Source of the DNA: JAEVLT01 sp964484065 | Lineage (GTDB): Bacteria > Bacillota > Bacilli > Bacillales > Cytobacillaceae | Length of the DNA: 48,784 nt | NCBI GenBank assembly: GCA_964484065.1 | Contig: CAZAEW010000027.1 | Coordinates: 1 to 48,784, forward strand | Direction: 5' to 3' | Shown here: one piece after another, positions 38,983 to 46,488 of the stretch | How the letters are laid out: every line of letters starts with the position of its first letter | Position numbering within the stretch: the first letter of the stretch is position 1 | Notes under the pieces: model-generated | What the model saw: the letters and a program-made list of their open reading frames with translations, nothing else | The model's database searches: none | What the model was told of the DNA's origin: nothing | Translations under genes and position numbers: made by a program

Positions 38983-40728
38983 ATGGACAATTCTCAGTTG
39001 ATAGCAAGTCAATTAATCAAAAAAAGTTTTGAAGAAAGTTCAACAAATAATAATCAAGCGATAATCAGTAATGAATCTAAATTTAATCAGATGCTACATG
39101 ATTATTTTGAAATATTTTCAGCTAGTTTAATATTAAAAACATTTGATTTAAGTGATGAAGAATTAGAAAAAGGAATAGTAGGTAGCGGGAATGACGGTGG
39201 ATGTGATGGTCTATTTTTGTTTGTTAATGAAGAATTAATTATGGATGATACCCCTTTAGAAAACATAAAAAAGAATCCTACACTTGACATTTACATAATT
39301 CAATCGAAATTTGAAACATCATTTGGAGAAGATGTATTTAATAAATGGAAAAGTGTTGTAGAAAATCTTTTTTCATTAGAATCTTTTCAAGGAAATGATT
39401 TTTCAAAAAGATACAACAATGATGTATTAGAGTTTTTCGATAGGTTTCATAATACTTTTTTAAATTTAATTACTAAATCTCCAAAAGTGAACTTTAAGTT
39501 TTTTTACGCAAGTATAGGAAATGAAGTACATATTAATGTACACCAGCAAGCTGATGAAATGGTAGCAAAATTAAAGGCTCTATATCCTAGTCCTAATACT
39601 ACGGTAAGTGTCGAGTACATTGATGCTCAAAAAATTCTTACATTATATGATGCACCTTCAAAAACGGACTTTATATTACAGGTTTCTGAGACACCTATTA
39701 TTGTCGAGGAAGAAAAAGAATATATTGTTTTAGCTAACTTAAGCCAATACTTTGAATTTATTACTAATGAAAATAAAAAATTAATAAAACATATTTTCGA
39801 GGCTAATGTGCGAGATTATCAAGGAAATACGACAGTTAACAAGGAAATTGCAGATACCCTTAGGCAGAACGGTTCTGGAGAAGATTTTTGGTGGCTTAAT
39901 AATGGAGTAACAATGTTAGCAAGTGGGATTGACCAGAAATCAACAAAGGTATTTGAAATAAAGAATCCTGAGATTGTTAATGGATTACAGACATCCACTG
40001 AGATATACAATTACTTTATTTCTAAAGATATTGATAATAGAGAGGAAGCTAGAAAGGTTTTAATAAGAATAATAGTTCCTAATAACGAAGCATCAAGGGA
40101 TAATATAATTTTAGCTACTAACAGTCAAACAGCTATTCCTAAAGCTATATTAAGGGGAACTGATAGTATTCATAGAGAGATTGAAAGTTATTTGAAAACT
40201 AAAGATTTATTCTATGATAGAAGAAAAAATTTCTATAAGAATGAAGGTAAGCCAAAGGACAAAATAGTTAGTATTCCATTTCTTGCACAGTGTCTAATTT
40301 CAATTGTATTAAAGAAACCGAACTATGCTAGAGCACGTCCGTCTACACTATTGAGCGATGAAGAAACATATCGTCAGTTATATATAAACAATAAAATTTT
40401 GGATAGTTATTATAATGCAGCTCTTATTGGAAAAAAAGTGAAAAATTCTATTAGTGGTTTAGGAATATATTCTATTAGCGAACAATCTGATATTTCATTT
40501 TACGTAATGTATGTTTGTTCAGCTAAGGTTGCTGGTTCGGTAGATATTACACCAGAGAAATTAAGTAAAATTCAGGTGGAGGAGTTTACTGAAGAGAACA
40601 TTAAAAGATGTGCCAAATATGTTCATGAAAAATATCAAACACTAGGCGGAAATAATACAGTGGCAAAAGGAACGAATTTAATTGATGCAATCTTACAGGA
40701 TGAATTTATAAAACAGTCATTTAGCTAA
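38983..40728 (+). CDS. AIPR-family abortive-infection phage-resistance protein
   Basis: A 581-aa protein with AIPR hallmarks: DYQGNTTVNKEIADTLRQ, FWWLNNGVTMLA, IVNGLQTSTEIY, ATNSQTAIPKAILRGTD and DRRKNFYKNEGKPKDKI. The N-terminal part has a restriction-endonuclease-like signature: Asp in GGCDGLFLF (about 75) and Lys in YIIQSKF (about 109), the D...(Q)xK arrangement. AIPR proteins are found in abortive-infection and restriction-linked defence loci. ATG 38983 follows TTGGGG; further upstream in-frame codons run back through element E18. It lies between E18 and E19 as a single-gene cassette and is the clearest anti-phage gene in the window. Confidence 0.88.
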   Translation: MDNSQLIASQLIKKSFEESSTNNNQAIISNESKFNQMLHDYFEIFSASLILKTFDLSDEELEKGIVGSGNDGGCDGLFLFVNEELIMDDTPLENIKKNPTLDIYIIQSKFETSFGEDVFNKWKSVVENLFSLESFQGNDFSKRYNNDVLEFFDRFHNTFLNLITKSPKVNFKFFYASIGNEVHINVHQQADEMVAKLKALYPSPNTTVSVEYIDAQKILTLYDAPSKTDFILQVSETPIIVEEEKEYIVLANLSQYFEFITNENKKLIKHIFEANVRDYQGNTTVNKEIADTLRQNGSGEDFWWLNNGVTMLASGIDQKSTKVFEIKNPEIVNGLQTSTEIYNYFISKDIDNREEARKVLIRIIVPNNEASRDNIILATNSQTAIPKAILRGTDSIHREIESYLKTKDLFYDRRKNFYKNEGKPKDKIVSIPFLAQCLISIVLKKPNYARARPSTLLSDEETYRQLYINNKILDSYYNAALIGKKVKNSISGLGIYSISEQSDISFYVMYVCSAKVAGSVDITPEKLSKIQVEEFTEENIKRCAKYVHEKYQTLGGNNTVAKGTNLIDAILQDEFIKQSFS

Positions 40729-40801
40729 CATTCTGATAGAAATTTGGTTTAATTTCAACCTCACTCCATCAAGGCGAACTATATCATAAGTAAATTGTGA
40801 A

Positions 40802-40893
40802 TTTATGTACTTAAAGTATCGGGTAGCTTTACTTCAATAAGGAGTAAAGCCTTTTTTTGTTGTCCTCTAACGGGGCAGTTTAGTTGAAGAATA
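40802..40893 (+). repeat. Cassette element E19 (full, distinct hairpin)
   Basis: Left half ACTTAAAGTATCGGGTAG, perfect 8-bp hairpin GCTTTACT / AGTAAAGC (40826-40850) with seven T, right half CCTCTAACGGGGCAG with TTTAGTTGAAGAA. Confidence 0.88.
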
Positions 40894-41451
40894 TGGTAAC
40901 GCAGCAGTTGATTCAAAAGGTAACATATAGTTGAATGACTTGTTGCTAATTTCTTACTGATATTTAATTATTTCTTATTAACACAGAAAATCCTTAATAC
41001 AGCAAGCAATTATATTTTTGACCAAACAAAAAACTGCTGATCCAAAATAAAATTAAGGGGAAATACAGCAGTTTTCAGTGGCCTTTCCGTATTATCTAAT
41101 TATTTCCGATTGCCAGCTGTTAACCCGAAGTTCGAGGTAAATAGCTGGCAACCCTCTTTTGGAATTTGTATTAAAACCAGCTGTTCAGCCAGTAATTGAA
41201 TAGCTTAAGAATCAGAGTGACTATCACACCAGTTACAACACCTTTGAAGACAACCTCAAAAAAATGGTAAATCCTTTTTTTCATTACGAATCACCCTCAT
41301 TTTTTGAGGGTTGCCATTAATAATTATGATATGTTGAGCCTTTAGAAAATATTCCTGTTTTTTTCTTTCCCACCAGAACCAGCAGCTGCCATAATGACAT
41401 TCGATGATTGATACACAAAACTAAGATAATGGGAAATAAAATAGGTGTTTG
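40894..41451. other. Intergenic stretch with several hairpins around a small minus-strand ORF
   Basis: Besides the small ORF, this stretch holds AAAACTGCTG / CAGCAGTTTT (41030-41075), GCCAGCT / AGCTGGC (about 41113-41150) and CCCTCA / TGAGGG (41294-41310). I see no other gene here. The first two could terminate transcripts from the minus strand. Confidence 0.55.
41171..41284 (-). CDS. 37-aa hydrophobic peptide (small membrane protein)
   Basis: A 37-aa frame: charged start MKKRIYHFFE, one predicted membrane helix (VVFKGVVTGVIVTLILKLF) and a short aromatic tail ending WF. GAGGGTGA precedes the ATG at good spacing, and that ribosome site lies in the 3' arm of a CCCTCA / TGAGGG hairpin, so it may be masked. 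Size, single helix and basic N-terminus fit type I toxins or other small membrane peptides of Bacillus. No antisense RNA promoter was identified, so toxin function is only a hypothesis. Confidence 0.55.
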   Translation of the reverse strand: MKKRIYHFFEVVFKGVVTGVIVTLILKLFNYWLNSWF

Positions 41452-41540
41452 TTTAACTAAGGGGTGCAAGAGTTAAAGATCAAAGCTGTCATTACCGGCA
41501 GCTTTTCTTGTTGAGCTAACGATACAGGATAGTTCAATAA
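41452..41540 (+). repeat. Cassette element E20 (full, typical copy)
   Basis: Left half TTAACTAAGGGGTGCAAG with AGTTAAAGATC, hairpin AAAGCTGTC / CGGCAGCTTTT (about 41482-41505), right half TTGAGCTAACGATACAGG with ATAGTTCAAT. Confidence 0.92.
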
Positions 41541-41581
41541 AAAAGGTAAAATAAAATAGATAATAAAAGAGGAGGATTATA

Positions 41582-42430
41582 ATGGGGGCTTGGGGTATCG
41601 CAATATCTTCAAATGATGATTACGCGGATGTATATGAGGATATAATGGATGAATTTAATAAGGGAATACCTATTGAAACTGTAATAAATAAGGTTATCGA
41701 AAAGTATGAAAATGAGTTCGAAGATGACGAAGATTCTTTGCACAACTTATATTTTGCAGCAGCGTTTGCAGCGTGGGAATGCGGCATGCAAGATGATAAA
41801 TTTTACAATAAGGTTAAGGAAATAATAGAAAGCGGTAGCGATATAAAGTGTTGGGGAGAGCTTGGAGCTTCTAAACAAGACTTAAAAAAACGTGAAAAAG
41901 CACTATTGTCATTTTTAACCAAATTATCTGCTCCGAAAGAAAAACCTAAAAAACCTAAACAGAAAAAGTTTAAACCCGCTCTTTTTGAAAAAGGAGACGT
42001 ACTATCTATTCTATTAGATGATGGAAGGTACTCTGGTGCGGTAGTTTTAGAAAATCTTAAGGAAAGTGATGAGTTTGGAACTAATTTTATTGTAAAAGCG
42101 TTTATGAATAACAACGAAAAACCCACTATCTCAGAAATACTTAATTCAAATGTATATGATTTTGCTTGGTACATGGGCGTTTACTATAAAAAATATATCA
42201 AACGGATTGAAAAAATTGGAAACGTTCAATTAGAATTTGAATATGACTCTTCAGGTCCTGGAAGTACTCATTCTGGATGGGTATTATTTGTGTCATCTAA
42301 TAATGAAAATGGATATAAAATTGAAGAAAATAAAGATATTAAAAATGTTAACGCTTTTCTAAATATGACACCTAGTGAAATAGCAAAAAGGCAAAAAGAA
42401 AGCCTTAAACGTATTTTAAGAAATCCATAA
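41582..42430 (+). CDS. DUF4259-like protein
   Basis: A 282-aa protein starting MGAWGIAISSNDDYADVYED, the signature opening of DUF4259 proteins, with FAAAFAAWECG in the helical N-terminal half. After a Lys/Pro linker (about 120-135) a beta-rich C-terminal domain follows (GDVLSILLDDGRYSGAVVLE, FAWYMGVYYKKYIKRIEKIG). Family members occur singly in toxin-immunity clusters; function unknown. AGAGGAGG precedes the ATG by about 7 bases. It lies between E20 and E21. Confidence 0.8.
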   Translation: MGAWGIAISSNDDYADVYEDIMDEFNKGIPIETVINKVIEKYENEFEDDEDSLHNLYFAAAFAAWECGMQDDKFYNKVKEIIESGSDIKCWGELGASKQDLKKREKALLSFLTKLSAPKEKPKKPKQKKFKPALFEKGDVLSILLDDGRYSGAVVLENLKESDEFGTNFIVKAFMNNNEKPTISEILNSNVYDFAWYMGVYYKKYIKRIEKIGNVQLEFEYDSSGPGSTHSGWVLFVSSNNENGYKIEENKDIKNVNAFLNMTPSEIAKRQKESLKRILRNP

Positions 42431-42476
42431 AAAGCATAAGTAGTGTAGAAATTAGCTCTATGTAGGAGCATTGTAT

Positions 42477-42512
42477 TACTTCAACTAAACGGGGGCATTA
42501 TTCTTAGAAGGA
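42477..42512 (+). repeat. Cassette element E21 (single half-site)
   Basis: TACTTCAACTAAACGGGGGC followed by ATTATTCTTAGAAGG. There is no hairpin; it lies directly before the next gene's leader. Confidence 0.6.
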
Positions 42513-42562
42513 TTTGCGTATTTTTGTATATGTTATTCAGCATATAAAGTAGGAGGAGAACG

Positions 42563-43432
42563 GTGACTCAAGATCAGGAATTATATGTAAAGGGATTAAA
42601 TAAATTAATTAATCAGTTTATTTTGCATTCAAAAAAGTTTGTTGAATGGTCTGCGTATTCATACGGAGCAGCAGATTTGATCCGACAATCCGAACCTAAT
42701 AATAAATTTACTTATGACCACGAGTATTTTAATTTTACTAAAAGTACCAAAACCTTAATTAGTATTCGTAATTTGTTAAAAATAAATCATAACGAGGATG
42801 TTTTAATTCTTGTAAGAAGCATATTTGAAAATTACCTTAGCAGTAGATATTTGAATGAAAATGAAGAAGACTTCAATGAGTTAACGCTAGTAAACTTAAA
42901 ATTATTCACTAAAGAGTACATATATGATCAAAAGGAAAATATTGTTAAAGATCGTAATGGCAACTTAATTGCTGAAAGATTAAACGCGAGTGACTTTAAA
43001 TTGGGAGAAGATAAAAAATACTATAGTTTATTCTATGATTTACTTTCATCCGTAGGGCATAGTAATTTTGGAATAAGTAATTTTTATATCGATGATAGTT
43101 TAGGTTTTACAATTTATAAAAATAACTATCCGGTAATAACTCGTTTCTTTGTATTATTTGTATTTACTAAGCTATTTGAACATATTGTTACAGTAGAAGG
43201 TGAAGACTTTTATAATTTTAAGGAAGAAAAACTCTGTTATGAGTTGGTAAAAGAGTCACTTATATATCAAGATAAACTATTAATTCAATTAATAGATGCA
43301 GTTACAAATGATGCCGTTAATAATCCGGATAAACCAAAGCATTTTAACAAAAAGATGAAAGAAATGTTTAAAGCAATGCGTAAATCCTTAAAAGAAGAAT
43401 TAGGCAGTGTAAAAAAGGAGTTTCTCGCTTGA
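42563..43432 (+). CDS. DUF5677-like protein
   Basis: A 289-aa mostly helical soluble protein. TKSTKTLISIRNLLKINHNEDVLILVRSIFENYLSSRYL matches the core helix pair of DUF5677, with YYSLFYDLLSSVGHSNFG (the S-x-x-x-H segment) further on. The family is scattered through bacterial accessory regions; function unknown. GTG 42563 follows AGGAGGAG. It lies between E21 and E22. Confidence 0.72.
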   Translation: MTQDQELYVKGLNKLINQFILHSKKFVEWSAYSYGAADLIRQSEPNNKFTYDHEYFNFTKSTKTLISIRNLLKINHNEDVLILVRSIFENYLSSRYLNENEEDFNELTLVNLKLFTKEYIYDQKENIVKDRNGNLIAERLNASDFKLGEDKKYYSLFYDLLSSVGHSNFGISNFYIDDSLGFTIYKNNYPVITRFFVLFVFTKLFEHIVTVEGEDFYNFKEEKLCYELVKESLIYQDKLLIQLIDAVTNDAVNNPDKPKHFNKKMKEMFKAMRKSLKEELGSVKKEFLA

Positions 43433-43496
43433 TCACTTATAAATTTAACCAATTAACTGTAGGTATTAAAACTCCCTATATTTTCAATACTACAGG

Positions 43497-43573
43497 TCCA
43501 TTACCTTAGAGTCTGGCTGCCAAATAAGGTAGCTTTTCTTATTGAACTAAAGTTACAGGTTAGTTAAAGAACA
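43497..43573 (+). repeat. Cassette element E22 (hairpin plus right half-site)
   Basis: GGCTGCC / GGTAGC hairpin (about 43514-43533) with TTTTC, right half TTGAACTAAAGTTACAGG with TTAGTTAAAGAAC. The half-site arms AACTAA / TTAGTT are perfect complements. Confidence 0.85.
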
Positions 43574-43611
43574 TTTAGGGCAAGTTACTTTTAAAAAGGA
43601 GTAGCCTAAAT

Positions 43612-44166
43612 GTGAAAAATCCATTCTTAATTAGTTTCTATATGTTTATAATTTCGTGCAGTCTTTCCACTTTACTGGGAAATTCTGTTTATTCACAAAG
43701 TACGCCTTCAGATAACATCGAATATCTTTATCCTGCAAATCAGGAAAAAGTTTTTAATGAAACTATAGATGAATTTTACCAGGCATTAAGGGACATAAAG
43801 TATCCTGTACATCAGGAGCTTTACCATAGGAATAAGCAGAAGCAAAGACATTTGGATACTGTTCTCTTTAAAGAAATACCTGGGGCATCAGTAAATATTA
43901 GAAAAAAGTTATTGTTTAATGAGGTCGAAGGATTTAATTATATAACTTGGGATGGAAATATTCTTCATACCTACCCTGATATAGATACTAACTACCATCA
44001 GACAATTAGCCCTGATAGGCAAGTCTATTTCTTTTATTCCTTTAAAGACACAGAAAAAGAATTTAGAGGTAGATATTCAATTTATGATGTTGAAACAAAA
44101 GAAATGGTAGCAGGTGGAGGTATTAATATGCCCAAGTATCCAACTTACAGGGAACACTTAAGATAA
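43612..44166 (+). CDS. Secreted protein of unknown function, family B copy 2
   Basis: A 184-aa exported protein paralogous to the one at 28690-29250. Shared blocks include STPSDNIEYLYPAN, EKVFNETIDEFYQALRD, KYPVHQEL, TWDGN, SPDRQVYFFYSFKDTE and YDVETKEMVAGG. It has a short deletion after HQELY and a different C-terminal tail. Start GTG 43612 follows AAAAAGGAG. It is followed by the family A paralogue, the opposite order to the 28-kb locus. Confidence 0.8.
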   Translation: MKNPFLISFYMFIISCSLSTLLGNSVYSQSTPSDNIEYLYPANQEKVFNETIDEFYQALRDIKYPVHQELYHRNKQKQRHLDTVLFKEIPGASVNIRKKLLFNEVEGFNYITWDGNILHTYPDIDTNYHQTISPDRQVYFFYSFKDTEKEFRGRYSIYDVETKEMVAGGGINMPKYPTYREHLR

Positions 44167-44216
44167 AAAAGGATAAATTTTGAGCCTAAATAAATAACAA
44201 AAAAATTGTGTTCGTC

Positions 44217-44310
44217 TTATTCAACGAACCGGGGGTTTTACAAGATTAAGATCGTTGCGGCGGTCTTTTTTTCTTGTTGAACTAACGATACAAGATAATT
44301 TAATAAGAAG
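44217..44310 (+). repeat. Cassette element E23 (full)
   Basis: Left half TTATTCAACGAACCGGGGG, hairpin AGATCG / CGGTCT with seven T, right half TTGAACTAACGATACAAG with ATAATTTAATAAG. Confidence 0.85.
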
Positions 44311-44364
44311 CGACATAATGGAAATACTTTTGACTGAAAGTTCAATTCGAAATGAGGTTAAAAA

Positions 44365-44847
44365 ATGGCACTTCTTATTCGTCTTATCATATTTTTCACC
44401 CTATTAATTAGTAATCCGTTGTTAAGTTTGTCTAAAGGGATAAAGTATAACCATAATTGCGAAACCATTTCAGAAATAAAGGAAAAAGCTGATTTTACTA
44501 TTTTGACTCCAAGAAAGCTTCCCGAAGATTGGACATTAGATACCAAAACAATCCCTTGCATAAGTTTACATTATATGAATAGCAATGATACAAAGTTGAT
44601 GGTCGCTATTGATTTGAGGAGAGCGTATCCATTATCCGATGAAGATTTTCCTCATTCTCAGAAAGTTTATATTAATGGTAACGAAGGTTATTTTCAGGAA
44701 TGGGGAGAAAGTGGAAAAGTTGATAAGCACGGAGATACCATTGCTGGAGGCATACTTAATTGGGTACAGGAGGGTACTTATGTAGAATTGAGAAGTTCGA
44801 TATTATCGAAAGAAAAAATGTTAAAAGTTGCAAGGTCAATGAAATAG
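44365..44847 (+). CDS. Secreted DUF4367-like protein, family A copy 2
   Basis: A 160-aa protein of the same length as the copy at 28089-28571 and colinear without gaps; by eye about 40 of 160 residues differ. Signal peptide about 1-23. The common blocks GIKYNHN, ETISEIKEK, DFTILTP, DWTLDTKT, LSDEDFP and KEKMLKVARSMK are kept. The spacer after both copies is also related (elements E4 and E24), which suggests gene plus 3' element moved together. Function unknown. Confidence 0.8.
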   Translation: MALLIRLIIFFTLLISNPLLSLSKGIKYNHNCETISEIKEKADFTILTPRKLPEDWTLDTKTIPCISLHYMNSNDTKLMVAIDLRRAYPLSDEDFPHSQKVYINGNEGYFQEWGESGKVDKHGDTIAGGILNWVQEGTYVELRSSILSKEKMLKVARSMK

Positions 44848-44868
44848 TTTTAGCTACTGTGTTCGTTA

Positions 44869-44945
44869 AATTAACAACAATTGGACTGTTTGGCGTCTTT
44901 TTTCATTTCCTTTATTCAACTATAGGACAGGTTTATTGAAGGATA
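44869..44945 (+). repeat. Cassette element E24 (terminator plus right half-site)
   Basis: GGACTGTTTGGCGTC with a T-run, then TTTATTCAACTATAGGACAG and GTTTATTGAAGGA. It is related to E4 after the other family A gene. Confidence 0.75.
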
Positions 44946-45043
44946 ATTTACAGGTGAAGAATGCTAAGCCACTTTTGTAATTTAACTATGTTTTGGAATC
45001 AAAACATATTACCTAGCCATCCTATACCTTAGGAGGGATGACA

Positions 45044-46264
45044 TTGGTTGTTAGAGTTTTACTATTATTAATCATTATTTGTTTTCAAGTTTCCCCAATT
45101 GTAAGTGCATCCTCACTCCAGGCTGCCTTTATCCGAGATCACCAGCTATGGATAAAAAAGGGAGACCAGGAAACTCAAATTACAAAGGGTCGTTTCGTAC
45201 ATTCCCCGAAATGGTCCTATGACGGAGGGTTTATTGGTTATATAGATGGAGACGAGAAAGGCGGAAAATTCGAGTTATTCATTTATGATACGGTGAAAAA
45301 AGAAAACTATCAGCCGTATTTAAGGGTTGAGACAAATGATTTCAAATGGTCACCGGTAAAAAACCAATTAGCCTATAATGACAGGGGCTTATTAAATGTT
45401 ACCAAAACAGCGAACGGTCGTCCGGAAGGATTTGAAAATGTTTCACTAGGTGTCAACGGCTTTGAGTGGTATCCGAACGGAAAGGAGTTCATTGTTTCTT
45501 CCCAAGCCAGCATACGTCCTACTGGATGGGGTCCGATTCCACTCTACAGAGTTCCGGTTGATGCAAATCTTCACCCTGATAAAATCAAGCCTTTCTATAC
45601 CATTAAGACAATGAAACCGGATTTATTTGCGATTGATGCTGACTATTTTAAGTGGAGCTCTAATGGAAACTGGGTAAGCTTCCTTGCGATACCAACCGCA
45701 TCCTGGGCAAATGATAGCAATACTTTATGCGTCTTATCCTCAGAAGGCAAAGAATTTCAGGTTGTGGGGAAGATGCTGTGGTACAAAGACTGGATAAAGT
45801 GGGCACCAAGAGCTAACCAACTAGCTTATATTTCTGGCGAGGGGAGATTCTTCGTCGAGAACAAGAAAACAAAGATTGCAGACATTCCGATTTCCAGACA
45901 GCAGAAGGAATACACACCTTATGGGTATGTTGACCTTGATTTGGAGTGGTTCTCCCCGAATAAAATAATTGTTGCTCGTGCAAAGGAGAACAAAGAGTGG
46001 AAAGAAGGACCTGTTCCCACAATGTATACATCCCTTTTTGCAATCAACATTAAAACGGAAGAACAGACTCAGATAACTTTTCCTAAAGATAATGAACGCG
46101 ATGAAGACCCTAAAGTCGTGGGTTCCTATCTCACTTGGTTTCGTAATAGAGGAAAGATCTACTCAGGAGATGTATGGGTAAGGGGTGGTTTAGACGGGCA
46201 ACAATATGTATGGATAAAAAATGTTGATTCTGCCCCTGTATTTTTCCAACTTAGCAAAAATTAA
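45044..46264 (+). CDS. Secreted TolB-like beta-propeller protein
   Basis: A 406-aa exported protein: signal peptide about 1-24 (cut near VSASS), then a beta-propeller built of TolB/WD40-like PD40 blades (HSPKWSYDGGFIGYIDG, DFKWSPVKNQLAYND, FEWYPNGKEFIVSSQ, FKWSSNGNWVSFLA, IKWAPRANQLAYISG). Such propellers bind proteins or small ligands at the cell surface. TTG 45044 is chosen because TTAGGAGGG lies 6 bases upstream; the ATG at 45038 abuts that site. Its base composition is less AT-rich than the rest of the array, so it may be an older resident. It lies between E24 and E25. Confidence 0.83.
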   Translation: MVVRVLLLLIIICFQVSPIVSASSLQAAFIRDHQLWIKKGDQETQITKGRFVHSPKWSYDGGFIGYIDGDEKGGKFELFIYDTVKKENYQPYLRVETNDFKWSPVKNQLAYNDRGLLNVTKTANGRPEGFENVSLGVNGFEWYPNGKEFIVSSQASIRPTGWGPIPLYRVPVDANLHPDKIKPFYTIKTMKPDLFAIDADYFKWSSNGNWVSFLAIPTASWANDSNTLCVLSSEGKEFQVVGKMLWYKDWIKWAPRANQLAYISGEGRFFVENKKTKIADIPISRQQKEYTPYGYVDLDLEWFSPNKIIVARAKENKEWKEGPVPTMYTSLFAINIKTEEQTQITFPKDNERDEDPKVVGSYLTWFRNRGKIYSGDVWVRGGLDGQQYVWIKNVDSAPVFFQLSKN

Positions 46265-46373
46265 GGTGTAACGAGAAAAAGGTGTATCCTCTAATTGGCA
46301 GCACCATATTTGGCTCTACATTATTAAGCATACGGGGCAGCATTCCTGTAATAAAGCTAAGTTTGTGAAATAC

Positions 46374-46440
46374 TGTACTTACACGAACGGGTGCAAAAGT
46401 TAAAGATCAAAGCTGTCATTACCGGCAGCTTTTTCTTCTC
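46374..46440 (+). repeat. Cassette element E25 (last copy, right half missing)
   Basis: Left half TTACACGAACGGGTGCAAAAG with TTAAAGATC, hairpin AAAGCTGTC / CGGCAGCTTT (46408-46431) with TTTTTC. The sequence then departs from the element just before the spoVB end, marking the right edge of the array. Confidence 0.88.
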
Positions 46441-46488
46441 GTGCTCCCTCAGTTAGATACGATTATCTCACAAGTGCTCACATATAAA

